Positions 18,891-27,817 of a stretch of 64,000 bases of DNA are shown one piece after another. Position 1 is the stretch's first letter, and each line of letters opens with the position of its first letter. The notes under the pieces were generated by a model. The model was not told the DNA's origin and searched no databases. It worked only from the letters and a program-made list of their open reading frames with translations. This stretch comes from Alkalihalobacterium chitinilyticum (GTDB lineage Bacteria > Bacillota > Bacilli > Bacillales > Bacillaceae_F): NCBI RefSeq assembly GCF_029028005.1, contig NZ_JAOTPO010000008.1, forward strand, positions 1 to 64,000. Direction: 5' to 3'. A program made the translations under genes and the position numbers.

Positions 18891-21800
18891 GGAATGAAAA
18901 AAACAGCTTTAAGACAAGTGTAAATATAAAATTTGACCTAGGAAAAAAAGAGTTCTTTAAAAGATATTTACCAACTCCATCGCATGCTGAATCTCTATCT
19001 GGTCTACTTAGAGGATTTAATCATGAAGAAAATAGACAAGCTCATATTATCATCGGTCCTTATGGAACCGGAAAATCACTCATAGGGACAATCGTTAGTA
19101 GTATTATCTCAAAGAGTATTGACGGTGAGTCGCTTGAGTTATTAAAACAAAAGTTTAATAATGTTGACGATGAAATATACACTGAACTAACAGAGATTAA
19201 AAACAGTAAACGTTATTTACCCGTAGTCTTGAATGGTAATGAAGGACGATTTAGGCATGCTATAATCTCGGCTATAATGAAAACTCTAAAAGAAAATAAT
19301 ATTCAAATCCAAGTGCCTGGACTAGTAAATAAAATTCTATCTACTATACAGTTATGGGAAGATGAATTTCCAAAAACGTATAAATTATTCTTGCAAAAAT
19401 TAAAGGAAGATAAAAAGGATATACAAATCTTTCGAATTGAAATTATGGGGAAAAATGAGAAGGAAATTGAATGGTTTACGAAAACATTCCCAGCATTGAC
19501 TTCAGGTGCAGAATTTATTGTTGATTTTAATGATGACTTTGTTGAACAAGTTAAATATGTTTTACATGAGCTTGAGAAGGAAAATTTAGGTCTGTTCATT
19601 GTTTATGATGAATTTGGTCGTCTATTACAGGGAATGGAAGTAAATGAAGTCCATGAAACGATGCAAGACCTACAAGATATTGCCGAACTAGCAGATCATT
19701 ATTCTAATGCACTTCATATCCTCCTTATAACCCATAGAAGTTTAAGGCAGTATTTTTTGAGATTTACAGAAGAATATCAGAATGAATTTCAGCGAATTGA
19801 AAAAAGATATCAAATTTATCATATCGACAGCGATCGTTCAACATTTATTCGTCTTACAGAATCGGCCTTAAAACAACTTAAGAAAAAACATGGTATAAAA
19901 AACGATACTAATATAGAGGACATAAAAGTCTCACTAAGGAAATTCCCATTATTTGCGGAGCTAAATCAAGTCGAAAATGAGAAATTGGTAATAAAGGGTG
20001 CCTATCCTATTCATCCTGTGACATTATATTTATTACCGTATCTTTCTAATTTATTTGCTCAGAATGAAAGGACTTTGTTTACTTTCTTAGAAAGTCAAGA
20101 TACAGGTGGACTTATTAATCATATTCAGAAAACTAACGATTATTATTTACCTCATCAATTATTTAATTTTTTCTTTCCTAGTTTGTCTGAATTAGAATTA
20201 ACTAGTGACATGGAATTACCATTAAAAACTTATAGAAGTTTGTTAAGTAAAATTCCAGAACTTAATACAACAACTGATGACAACGAAACTTTACAGATAA
20301 AAATTGTGAAATTAATAACTTTATGGAGTGTAAGTAGACTTCAATCAAGATTTAAGTTAACAGTTGAATTTCTAGCCTTCGCTCTAATGTCAAATGAAAC
20401 AGCTGTAAATCAAGCACTTCAACAGTTATCAGATAAGAAAGCTGTAAGGTTTAATAGGGTATTAGGATATTGGGAACTTTTTGAAGGAAGCTCATTAAAC
20501 GTCGATGAAATGATAGATGAAAACAATCACGTTCAGAATGTGTCTCGTAATAAAAAGTTGTCGGTATTAGATCAGGCTATGACTAAACAATTCTACCTTG
20601 CAAATGAATATAACGATATAAAAAGCATGACACGATTTGCCACCATAAATTTGGTGTATAGCTCTGACATATTGAATGATGAGTTCAATAGCTTTGAATT
20701 TCGTAAAGAAAAGAATGTCGATGCAGTTGTAAACTTCATTGTTCTGGAAGCAACTAAGGACTATGATTATCTAGTTAAGAAATTAGAGAAAACAGATGAT
20801 CCTTTGTCATTCTTTTGCTTACCAAAGGTTCCTTTTGATTTAATTGATAAAAAAGTTCGTGAATATGTAATTTTAGAAAATCTATTAAGTGACCAAGAGA
20901 TATTGAAGTTGGATAAGAATTTAAAAGATGAACTCTTGTTAAGGAAAGAAGACATTTTCTTTGCTATCAAGGAGTTCGTAGCAATGTATGAAGACTTTAG
21001 TGCTGAGTTGCTTTGGTTAGTCAGTGGGGAAAAAATTGATGTTAAAAATGAAATTATCTTAGAAAAGAAATTATCAGAATTAATGTTTCAAGTATTCCCG
21101 CTTACACCAGAGATTAGGAATGACTCTTTTAATAGACGGAAAGTAAATAACGTGCAGTTAAAAGCTGGATATTCAGTTGTAAATCAAATTTTACAAAGCT
21201 ATAGTGAACCTAATATTGGTATAGAGGGGCAAGGACCTGATTACCTCATTTATGCTACAGTATTTAAAAATAACAAATTAGATTTAAATAAATTAGATCA
21301 AATAAAAACTAAAGAGTTTAATGAGTTAAGGGACAAACTCGTTAAAAAAATCGAAAAAAGTTCTTCGGGTCCATTATCAGATGTTATTAACATCATGAAA
21401 GAAACACCATTTGGGATTAGGGAACCATTAGTTCCAATTCTTCTTGTTAGTTTGTTAAGAGATTATTGGGATAATATAATGTTCTACAGAAATAATATGT
21501 TTATTTCCACAATTGATGGAGAGGTTTTATATAGAATTGTAGAAGAAGCTGACAATTATCAGTATGAGTATTTTAAATTAGAAAAAAAATACGATGATTT
21601 TATAACTAATTCGTTGCAGTTAATTCCTAAAATTCAAGAGGATATAAATAAACCAAAGGCATTACTAATTACTAGCAGATTACTAACTTGGCTAAGGAGT
21701 CAACCAAAGTACACTCAAATTTCTTATCAAATGTCCAAGGAAGCCATTAACCTTAAGGAAATAGTTAAGCAAGGTGAAATAAACCCTAAATTAGCAGTTG

Positions 21801-22339
21801 AGCAGCTCTTTAATTTATATGGGCAAAATACTGATTTATTTTTAAGCCATATTGAAGAATTGAATAGTTTTATTAATCTTCGTAAAATAGAATTAGAAAA
21901 CTATGTATTTGAGGTAACTAATTCTTCATCATACTCTCATTTAAGAGACTGGGCACTTGGTCAGGATGTATTTAACCAAAAGAATAATAAATTAGTTCAT
22001 ACAATAATTCAATCTTCTCACGATACATGGGTTGATGAATTGAGTTATAATTTAGTTGGAGTAGAAATTGGAAACTGGTCGGATACAACGAATGAAATGT
22101 TTATAAAGATATTGATTAATGAATATCAATCTTTAGGTAGTGATCTTAGTAGCAATGAAGATTACATCGAAGTATCTGTTAATGGACAAGCAAAAACAAT
22201 AAACAAAGTTGAGATGTCTACGAAGACACAAACCATTTACAACAATGTCCAAAGGATGATAAAGAATGGTGGAAGAACTGTTCCAAAAGAAGAGATAGAA
22301 TATATGGTCCTCAAACTCATTGAAGAATTTGTGGATTAG
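18884..22339 (+). CDS. sspC: SspC-like ATPase of the phosphorothioation complex
   Basis: Large P-loop ATPase (1151 aa) encoded between SspB- and SspD-like proteins. Walker A is GPYGTGKSLIGTIV (residues 58-71) and Walker B is LGLFIVYDEFGRLLQG (about 232-247). An arginine-rich LITHRSLRQYF follows, probably a sensor. The remaining ~850 residues are helical with no known catalytic motif. In characterised systems SspC supplies ATPase activity for DNA modification together with SspB and SspD. The gene overlaps both its neighbours in effect: 7 bp upstream, and only 10 bp before the sspD start. A weak ribosome site (aggaagg) lies 13 bp before the ATG. Confidence 0.72.
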   Translation: MVRNEKNSFKTSVNIKFDLGKKEFFKRYLPTPSHAESLSGLLRGFNHEENRQAHIIIGPYGTGKSLIGTIVSSIISKSIDGESLELLKQKFNNVDDEIYTELTEIKNSKRYLPVVLNGNEGRFRHAIISAIMKTLKENNIQIQVPGLVNKILSTIQLWEDEFPKTYKLFLQKLKEDKKDIQIFRIEIMGKNEKEIEWFTKTFPALTSGAEFIVDFNDDFVEQVKYVLHELEKENLGLFIVYDEFGRLLQGMEVNEVHETMQDLQDIAELADHYSNALHILLITHRSLRQYFLRFTEEYQNEFQRIEKRYQIYHIDSDRSTFIRLTESALKQLKKKHGIKNDTNIEDIKVSLRKFPLFAELNQVENEKLVIKGAYPIHPVTLYLLPYLSNLFAQNERTLFTFLESQDTGGLINHIQKTNDYYLPHQLFNFFFPSLSELELTSDMELPLKTYRSLLSKIPELNTTTDDNETLQIKIVKLITLWSVSRLQSRFKLTVEFLAFALMSNETAVNQALQQLSDKKAVRFNRVLGYWELFEGSSLNVDEMIDENNHVQNVSRNKKLSVLDQAMTKQFYLANEYNDIKSMTRFATINLVYSSDILNDEFNSFEFRKEKNVDAVVNFIVLEATKDYDYLVKKLEKTDDPLSFFCLPKVPFDLIDKKVREYVILENLLSDQEILKLDKNLKDELLLRKEDIFFAIKEFVAMYEDFSAELLWLVSGEKIDVKNEIILEKKLSELMFQVFPLTPEIRNDSFNRRKVNNVQLKAGYSVVNQILQSYSEPNIGIEGQGPDYLIYATVFKNNKLDLNKLDQIKTKEFNELRDKLVKKIEKSSSGPLSDVINIMKETPFGIREPLVPILLVSLLRDYWDNIMFYRNNMFISTIDGEVLYRIVEEADNYQYEYFKLEKKYDDFITNSLQLIPKIQEDINKPKALLITSRLLTWLRSQPKYTQISYQMSKEAINLKEIVKQGEINPKLAVEQLFNLYGQNTDLFLSHIEELNSFINLRKIELENYVFEVTNSSSYSHLRDWALGQDVFNQKNNKLVHTIIQSSHDTWVDELSYNLVGVEIGNWSDTTNEMFIKILINEYQSLGSDLSSNEDYIEVSVNGQAKTINKVEMSTKTQTIYNNVQRMIKNGGRTVPKEEIEYMVLKLIEEFVD

Positions 22340-22349
22340 GGAGGTAATC

Positions 22350-23150
22350 ATGGAACGTAAACCAGTTCATGTTGCAATGTTTAGTGGTGGAGCAGCTAGT
22401 GCTTATGTTGCCTACCAAATGGTTCAAACATATGGTAAGGAAAATTGTATCCTATTTTTTACAAACACATTATGGGAAGATGAAGACAATTATCGTTTTA
22501 TGGACGAAGTTGCAGAATATATTGGTCTTGAAATAACTGAACGAGTAGATGGAAGAACTCCTGAGGAAGTATTTTATGACTATAGATTTTTGGGGAATTC
22601 AAGGTTAGCAAAATGTTCGGAAGAATTAAAGGTTTATCAAACGATTGTTTTCCTAGAGGAATTAAGGGATGTTCACAACCTAGAGCCAATACTTTATTTT
22701 GGTATTGGTCCTCATGAAACTCATCGTTCGGACAATCTAAGGGAATTTTATAAACACAATCCAATCGAGCCAATTGAGACAAGGTTCCCAATGATAGAAA
22801 CATTTAGAGAAGACATTGATGCTAAATCAATTATACAAAAAGAATGGGGAATTAAGCTCCCTAGAATGTATGAAATGGGATTCTCGCATGCGAATTGCGG
22901 CGGAAGATGTGTCCGTGGCGGCTACCAACATTATGCTCAACTTTATAAAATCTGGCCAGAACGCTACGCACTCCAAGAAGAAATGGAAGAAAATTTTAGA
23001 AAGCACTTTGAGAAAAATGTATCAATCTTAAAAAAAGACGGCGGGCCGTATACTCTTAAACAATATAGAGAACAAATGGATAGAGAAGGAATTGATAATT
23101 TCTTAAAAACGCAGGACGAAACTGTGCCTTGTGTGTGTACTTTTTCATAA
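22350..23150 (+). CDS. sspD: SspD-like ATP pyrophosphatase (PAPS-reductase family)
   Basis: Adenylates or activates the DNA backbone phosphate for sulfur transfer, the role of SspD and of its relative DndC. The PP-loop motif FSGGAASAYVA (residues 11-21) is clear. Cysteines occur as ANCGGRCVRGG (about 180-190) and PCVC at the C-terminus, possible sulfur or metal ligands. The start at 22350 follows the ribosome site agggaggtaatc; the frame extends 10 codons further upstream, but without a ribosome site. It ends the sspBCD operon and is followed at once by a strong terminator. No cysteine desulfurase (sspA) is present nearby, so a housekeeping IscS/SufS-type enzyme or a distant gene must supply sulfur. 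Confidence 0.78.
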   Translation: MERKPVHVAMFSGGAASAYVAYQMVQTYGKENCILFFTNTLWEDEDNYRFMDEVAEYIGLEITERVDGRTPEEVFYDYRFLGNSRLAKCSEELKVYQTIVFLEELRDVHNLEPILYFGIGPHETHRSDNLREFYKHNPIEPIETRFPMIETFREDIDAKSIIQKEWGIKLPRMYEMGFSHANCGGRCVRGGYQHYAQLYKIWPERYALQEEMEENFRKHFEKNVSILKKDGGPYTLKQYREQMDREGIDNFLKTQDETVPCVCTFS

Positions 23151-23184
23151 AAATAAGCTGCCATTAATGGCAGCTTATTTTTAT
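23149..23184. terminator. Terminator of the sspBCD operon
   Basis: Perfect stem aaataagctgcca/tggcagcttattt with a short TTAA loop. It overlaps the sspD stop codon and ends in TTTTTA. It can work in both directions. Confidence 0.9.
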
Positions 23185-23290
23185 TGAAATTGAGGCATGT
23201 GGTGTATAATTCTTTAGATAATAATCGTTAAGTCGTGTGGATTAACATTTACTAGATCAAGATAATAGGCAGATATAACCGCTGTTTAGC

Positions 23291-23354
23291 GGATTCGGGG
23301 CTGTGATATGTACCCCACTAGAGTAAAGTATTACCGTAGTGGGGTACAGGCCCC
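23291..23354. repeat. Dispersed hairpin repeat, copy 2
   Basis: gtaccccactagagtaaagt then attaccgtagtggggtac pair perfectly at the arms (gtacccca with tggggtac), with an outer ggggctg/caggcccc stem. It lies between the sspD terminator and the broken DUF4145 gene. Confidence 0.85.
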
Positions 23355-23421
23355 CTTTCTTCCAGTGTCTCTAAAGTCTCTAACATTGTAAATCACCAAT
23401 CCTTTTTATAATTTAAATAAT

Positions 23422-24153
23422 TCATAATTTAGTTGTTTTATCACGATTCAAAATACCTTCCAATTTTTTAAATGGTAACTTTGCATAAAAGTTAGTAACT
23501 TTTTTCTTTTTTGTAATTAGTTCTTCAGTCATGTAATTTATTAATTCAAAAAGGTACTCAACGGTTTCTTGATCGTCATTTAAGAAAATCTCTCCAGGAT
23601 GAATACCTTCGTTTCCGTATATGCGAATGGCATCTAAACCTTGTTGAATGTGTTGAGGGATATCTTTTTTTACTAGCTCTCCAATCATTTTGTTTAAGCT
23701 AACTTTTTTTATATCGTATTCTTCTAATTGGGGAATCATAGTTTCGATCGCAAGTCTTAGAAGTGCAGCAGCAGCTTTTGGTTAATGTTTGTAAACAAGT
23801 GTAGCTTCTTGATATATTCCTTTTACATCATCATACATATCTTCATGTGGTTCCGGCAACTCTGTTTGAAAAGGGTAGATAATTTGTTCATTTTCCCAAA
23901 TTGTATAATTATTACAATGTTGACAAATTGAGATTGTTAAGTCCCAAGCTTTTCTAAAACTATTTTCTTCCGAAGATGTTTTTATATAAGGACTAGCTCT
24001 TCTTCTTCCGGCTATTATAAAAAGATCAACATCTTTTATTTCAATCTTATCCCCAGATTTAACTATGTCAAACCAATGTTGAGGCGATAAAACTCCGCAT
24101 CTAGGACAGTTAAAGGCATCATTAAAATGCTTTGGTTGAACAAATTTTGGCAA
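23422..24153 (-). pseudogene. DUF4145 protein interrupted by one in-frame stop codon
   Basis: Two minus-strand frames are in the same reading frame and are separated by a single TAA (23782-23784). Upstream of it 123 residues start MPKFVQPKHFNDAFNCPRCG and contain two CxxC pairs (zinc ribbon: CPRC, CQHC). Downstream the reading continues PKAAAALLRLAIETMIPQLE, then GLDAIRIYGNEGIHPGE, which is the DUF4145 helical core. The natural codon was probably TCA (Ser). DUF4145 proteins often stand in defence loci and fuse to restriction enzymes. Ribosome site ggaggtg precedes the ATG. With no other damage visible, this is either a recent pseudogene or a site of stop-codon read-through. Confidence 0.8.
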
Positions 24154-24299
24154 AAAAACACCTCCTTATTTCCACTATTATACAATAGTAGACAAAATGG
24201 AGGTAGTCTTATTAAGAAAAAACTATTTTTTTATGCTGTCGTACTCCTTGAGAAACCTTTTCTCTACAGGGCTTGTGACAGTTTCAAATTTAAAGAGAT

Positions 24300-25022
24300 T
24301 TATTCTATAGATTCGTTAATTGCAACTGATAAAAAAGATATGTAATTCAAGCACCAATGTCTTAAAACAAATGTAGTAAGGGGAGAGAGTACAACCTGAC
24401 CTCCACTGTAAAACTGTTTTACTGATCCTAACTGCTTTTCATTCATCTTTTCTTCTAAACTATTCATTTTTCTTAAATGTCGTTGCCTTAATTGACCTTT
24501 TGTATGAACAGTTGCATGCCTAATTTGTCTTAAATGTTCGTAAGTGTATAGAAAGTCTTCTAGTTTATACCCTTTTGGATTAGTATGCTCTTTTAATAAT
24601 GGAATTCTATTCATTATATCAGAAGGTATGCTATTTTCACCCCATCGAACCATTTTTTTTATTTGATCTTCTGTTTTATCAACTTCTTGTTCAATAAGGA
24701 CTTCTTCATAAATATCTTCCATCAAACCATCAAGTGTTGCAACTGTCGTGATTAAATAGTCCTTAGCTAATTTTACAGATAATTTTCTTTCATACTGTTC
24801 AATGAGCTGTTTTTTTGTAAAAATAGTACTTACATCAGTAGTTAATCTAAAATCCCCTGGAATATTAGCTGTTGTATCAAGGGCTAGTTTTGAGCTTTTC
24901 GCATGATAGTATGTTGCAGATTTGTCACAGGCATTTAATAATAATGCAGTTTGATTATAATTGTCCATTAAGACTTCAAAGTATTCATGTAGTATATTAC
25001 TAACCCTCTCTTTTAAACTCAT
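24300..25022 (-). CDS. Uncharacterised protein with RX4H (HEPN-like) motif
   Basis: About 240 residues, helical, soluble. I do not recognise the family. The motif RQIRHATVHTKGQ (about residues 185-197) has the R-x4-H spacing of HEPN ribonucleases, and the preceding helix LEDFLYTYEHL fits the HEPN fold. The start at 25022 is chosen because AAAGGATG lies 6-9 bases before it; an ATG nine bases earlier would overlap the ribosome site. It lies alone between the broken DUF4145 gene and a small phage-like gene, all on the minus strand. Its place in a defence island favours an abortive-infection or toxin role, which is inference. Confidence 0.5.
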   Translation of the reverse strand: MSLKERVSNILHEYFEVLMDNYNQTALLLNACDKSATYYHAKSSKLALDTTANIPGDFRLTTDVSTIFTKKQLIEQYERKLSVKLAKDYLITTVATLDGLMEDIYEEVLIEQEVDKTEDQIKKMVRWGENSIPSDIMNRIPLLKEHTNPKGYKLEDFLYTYEHLRQIRHATVHTKGQLRQRHLRKMNSLEEKMNEKQLGSVKQFYSGGQVVLSPLTTFVLRHWCLNYISFLSVAINESIE

Positions 25023-25197
25023 ACTACTCATCCTTTCATAAATTATTGCTTCGGCCTTACTATAACAAATCCTTTTCTTCTTCAACCAGAACCCCTTTAA
25101 AGTCTCTTTTTTTGATCAATTGTAGGAACACTCTTCCTAGATTTATCCTAACATTTAGAGGTATATCTATTCAATCTGATCCTGTACCCTGCAAAGC

Positions 25198-25458
25198 TCA
25201 AGTCTTACCTTTAGAATCAGGATAATAAACAAATCCTCCGTTTTTAACATCAAGTACTTTCCTAAACTTTTGAGGATAGAGAACATTTTCTTTTAGCCAC
25301 TCATGTTTCTTATATGTACGTTCCTCAAGATCCTTCATATTCCAATACACTTCAGACAATTCTTTATGTTTCATTTCTTCATATTCGACTTTTGAAATAA
25401 GCACCATATCTTCTGGAATTGTAATTACTAAAGCATCAATGGAGGTAGTTCTTTCCAC
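25198..25458 (-). CDS. DUF771-like phage protein, C-terminally truncated
   Basis: 86 residues, start GTG. The segment LISKVEYEEMKH, WNMKDLEERTYKKHEWLKEN and NGGFVYYP match my memory of DUF771 proteins of Bacillus phages, which bind DNA near early gene clusters. Those proteins normally continue with another ~25 residues after the FVYYP segment; here the frame stops at DSKGKT. It is probably a prophage relic, possibly non-functional. No other phage genes are nearby. The 250 bp beyond it (25459-25708) hold no gene that I can support. Confidence 0.5.
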   Translation of the reverse strand: MERTTSIDALVITIPEDMVLISKVEYEEMKHKELSEVYWNMKDLEERTYKKHEWLKENVLYPQKFRKVLDVKNGGFVYYPDSKGKT

Positions 25459-25708
25459 GTTTTACTTCACCGATAAACTAGTTTTGTTGTAATTTTGCAT
25501 ATATTTACTAACTGTTCTCCTTACTTTTAATGGCCATCGGGAGTAAGTTTGCACTCATTTTAATAAACCTAAGCAATCGGAAAGAAATAACCGCATGATC
25601 CCAAAGGCATAAATTTCTTTTTAGAAGAGTAAGAGCAGTTCTACACTTTAAGAATTGCTTGAAATATAATGTGCTCATCTCTAATACACAACTCTAAAAA
25701 CACACACA

Positions 25709-26563
25709 TCACCCCTCTAACCACAATCCCCACTGAGTGTCCTCAGCAACCATCTTCCGTTTCTCCACCGTCAGTAAATTCGCCACCGTCCCATAGAAAT
25801 AAGGCACAAAACCCGTTTGAATCCGATTTTGCTTATACCGATAAACGGTTTGTTTGAAGGCATGGACAATGGTTGGCAGCATTGAATCGATCGACGTGGT
25901 GGATGGGAATTTAGCGGATCGATAGGCGATTTGGGCTCGATCCCATAGACCGCAAATGTCCTTAGCTCGGTTAAAAAATGGTTTGATGGCTTTGACGAAT
26001 GGTGCAGGTATATGATCTGGAACGAACGAATGGTCCAGATCGCTCATGTTGATTTGATCGATCGTTTTGACCTGTTCCTGACGAAGATCTTTATCTTTTA
26101 ATGTTTTTGTTTCAACTAAATGAGTTTCCGGCTGCTTTTTGTGCTCATTAGCCGTTGGTATTTGAGGGTTTTTGTCGTTTTTACGCGACGTCAATTGTTC
26201 TTGGTTGGGCGTGTCAAAGCGGTTAAAAATATAGACATTGTGTGAATAACCGCCCGTTTCTCGTACGGTATGTAGGATCGAGATGATGCCCAAAGATTTG
26301 GCTTTTCTCAGCATTCGTTCAAACGTAGAGCGAGAAATGCCGCCCTTAATATCTTGACACGCTTGTACTAATTTACAAATACGTGCATTACAAACCCCCA
26401 GTACTTTTACACTAAAACGAGTGAGAACATCAAAGGCAATTCGTTCACCTTTCGTCAAATGGTGTCCGTGGATGTCCAGTGCCATTTTGTTAGATTCGTT
26501 AAATTGCTCTAGTGTTGAAAACTGACTATATGACTTGTACTGTTCAATTCGACCTGATTTCAT
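25709..26563 (-). CDS. Helix-turn-helix protein of unknown role (replication-initiator-like)
   Basis: 284 residues read from the ATG at 26563, which has the ribosome site gaggggg 9 bases before it. The N-terminal half is a winged-helix domain (HHLTKGERIAFDVLTRFSVKV, then SRSTFERMLRKAKSLGIISIL), as in HTH proteins found near mobile elements in Bacillaceae. A polar linker (about 130-165) is followed by a C-terminal domain FVKAIKPFFNRAKDICGLWDR and WLEG. It may regulate genes or bind an origin. It is followed at close spacing, in the same direction, by no other gene. It lies downstream of comK- and XRE-like genes on the same strand, and the three may form one unit. Confidence 0.5.
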   Translation of the reverse strand: MKSGRIEQYKSYSQFSTLEQFNESNKMALDIHGHHLTKGERIAFDVLTRFSVKVLGVCNARICKLVQACQDIKGGISRSTFERMLRKAKSLGIISILHTVRETGGYSHNVYIFNRFDTPNQEQLTSRKNDKNPQIPTANEHKKQPETHLVETKTLKDKDLRQEQVKTIDQINMSDLDHSFVPDHIPAPFVKAIKPFFNRAKDICGLWDRAQIAYRSAKFPSTTSIDSMLPTIVHAFKQTVYRYKQNRIQTGFVPYFYGTVANLLTVEKRKMVAEDTQWGLWLEG

Positions 26564-26564
26564 T

Positions 26565-26783
26565 TTAAAGTCCCCCTCGTGTTTTCGTTCCGTCAATACG
26601 TATATACAGAGAAGGAGGGGAAAACGGTGAGTGTGTTTGTAAATTTTTTGTAAAGTTTGGTTTTGAGCTTTGGGTGATTTTCATTTCCCGAAAGTGTTTT
26701 GTTCTAACCATTGTATTTTTCATTGATTGAATAGAATAAATAGTATGGCTGAAAGTAGATGTGTCGTTGTGTCTCGATTTCAC
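26565..26783 (-). CDS. Possible small basic protein coupled to the HTH gene
   Basis: 72-codon frame read from GTG, preceded by a very good ribosome site (aaggaggcaatcccc then GTG). Its TAA stop ends one base before the ATG of the HTH gene, an arrangement typical of translational coupling. The product is basic and Ser/Thr-rich with no known domain. It may be a real leader gene or only a fortuitous frame; the ribosome site and the junction are the only arguments for it. Confidence 0.35.
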   Translation of the reverse strand: MKSRHNDTSTFSHTIYSIQSMKNTMVRTKHFREMKITQSSKPNFTKNLQTHSPFSPPSLYIRIDGTKTRGGL

Positions 26784-26805
26784 GGGGATTGCCTCCTTGT
26801 TGATT

Positions 26806-26872
26806 AGGGGTTAGTAGTTAGTGGTTAGTTAGTAGTTAGTGGTTAGTTAGTTGGTTAGGTGTTTTGGGTGGT
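26806..26872. repeat. GT-rich TTAGTAGTTAGTGG tandem repeats
   Basis: Variants of ttagtagttagtggttag follow one another across ~65 bp. They lie upstream of the small gene and the HTH gene and just after the ComK-like gene. The strand asymmetry (no C on the + strand over ~50 bp) is striking. Confidence 0.7.
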
Positions 26873-26876
26873 TGGT

Positions 26877-27359
26877 CTAGTTGTGGGTTAAGTAGGGTGT
26901 GAAGCGGGTGATGCAGTAGGATGTGCGTTGCAGCTGTCGTTCTATCGTATGGTAGGACACTTGCAGGAGCAGTTCTTTCTCGTCTTTGAAGATGATGTAT
27001 GTATGAGTTGTGATTTCGGGATGACGTCGGATGGCTTTAATGTGATGATAGAAGAGCCAGTGGCATTCATGAAGTTTCGGTGAGTGTGTCGGGAAGGCGT
27101 ACACTTGCTCCTGTGGGATGACTGGAATGGGGGCTTTTGAAGTAATACCTGTTTTATGCGTAACCGCAGCTCGCCTGCCATCAAAATCGGCACCGCCTTC
27201 TAAACAAGCGGCTTTCATCAGCTGAAGCGGTGTCTTTTTGACATGAAACCGTTGTCCGTTGTTTTCCCAGACGGTGGTTTGATAGTCAGTGTGATAGGCA
27301 GGGAGGAGGGCAGAGGTGGCTTTGTTGATTACGTATTGATTGAGGATAATGTCAGTCAT
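26877..27359 (-). CDS. ComK-family transcription factor homologue
   Basis: 160 residues from the ATG at 27359, which has AAAGGAG 9 bases ahead; the longer frame from 27515 has no ribosome site. ComK activates competence genes in Bacillus by binding AT-rich boxes. Matching landmarks include VKKTPLQLMKAACLEGGADF (ComK: MKPLQI...CR..GSSYAGR), GRRAAVTHKTGITSKAPIPV, AFPTHSPKLHECHWLFY and ISYNS-like VSYHTIERQLQRTSY. The C-terminal ~30 residues of B. subtilis ComK, needed for multimerisation and MecA control, are missing or shortened. It may thus be a divergent paralogue or a regulator of the local element. The XRE gene 160 bp upstream is in the same orientation. Confidence 0.65.
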   Translation of the reverse strand: MTDIILNQYVINKATSALLPAYHTDYQTTVWENNGQRFHVKKTPLQLMKAACLEGGADFDGRRAAVTHKTGITSKAPIPVIPQEQVYAFPTHSPKLHECHWLFYHHIKAIRRHPEITTHTYIIFKDEKELLLQVSYHTIERQLQRTSYCITRFTPYLTHN

Positions 27360-27518
27360 TTTAGATGGCTCCTTTTTCGGGGTTTTGTTTAGGGGGAAAT
27401 AACTAGTAACAATCAGTTTGCGATAATCGGCATGTTGAATTATAGAAAAATCTTCTTTTATAGAAAAATAAATTATACAAAAGAGAGGGAGTAGGAGATC
27501 CTCGCTACTCCACATGGT

Positions 27519-27770
27519 TCATTTTTTTAAATCTTCTTTTATTCTTATATCTACTTCACTGAGAATAGCACTAGGTGAAGTATTGAGTGCACTTGCTAGA
27601 TTATAGAGTACATCTATAGTTACATTTCTTTTACCGCCTTCAATATCAATAATGTATCGTATTGAAAGGCCGGCCTCTTCAGCTAATTTCTGTTGTGTCA
27701 TCCTGTTCGTTTCTCTTATTAATTTAATTACTTTTCCAAATGTGTTAAACAGAAGATTGTTTTTACCCAA
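27519..27770 (-). CDS. XRE-family (Cro/CI-type) HTH regulator
   Basis: 83-residue DNA-binding protein read from TTG with ribosome site AAAAGGAG. The helix-turn-helix is MTQQKLAEEAGLSIRYIIDI followed by EGGKRNVTIDVLYNLASAL (about residues 25-62). There is no effector domain. It is followed in the same direction by the ComK homologue, and two copies of ggaatgaacgat lie upstream of its start, so it probably controls itself and comK. Small single-domain XRE proteins commonly act as switches in mobile elements. Confidence 0.8.
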   Translation of the reverse strand: MGKNNLLFNTFGKVIKLIRETNRMTQQKLAEEAGLSIRYIIDIEGGKRNVTIDVLYNLASALNTSPSAILSEVDIRIKEDLKK

Positions 27771-27817
27771 GTGAATGCTCCTTTTTAAACAAATTATTCA
27801 ATTTGTCTAAAAGAAGC

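Noticed and set aside
25198-25458. A prophage based on the DUF771-like gene
   Set aside because: No integrase, structural, lysis or attachment-site signs are nearby; a single truncated gene does not support a prophage.
26942-27193. Minus-strand frame inside the ComK-like gene
   Set aside because: It is a shadow frame; the overlapping frame matches ComK across the same bases.
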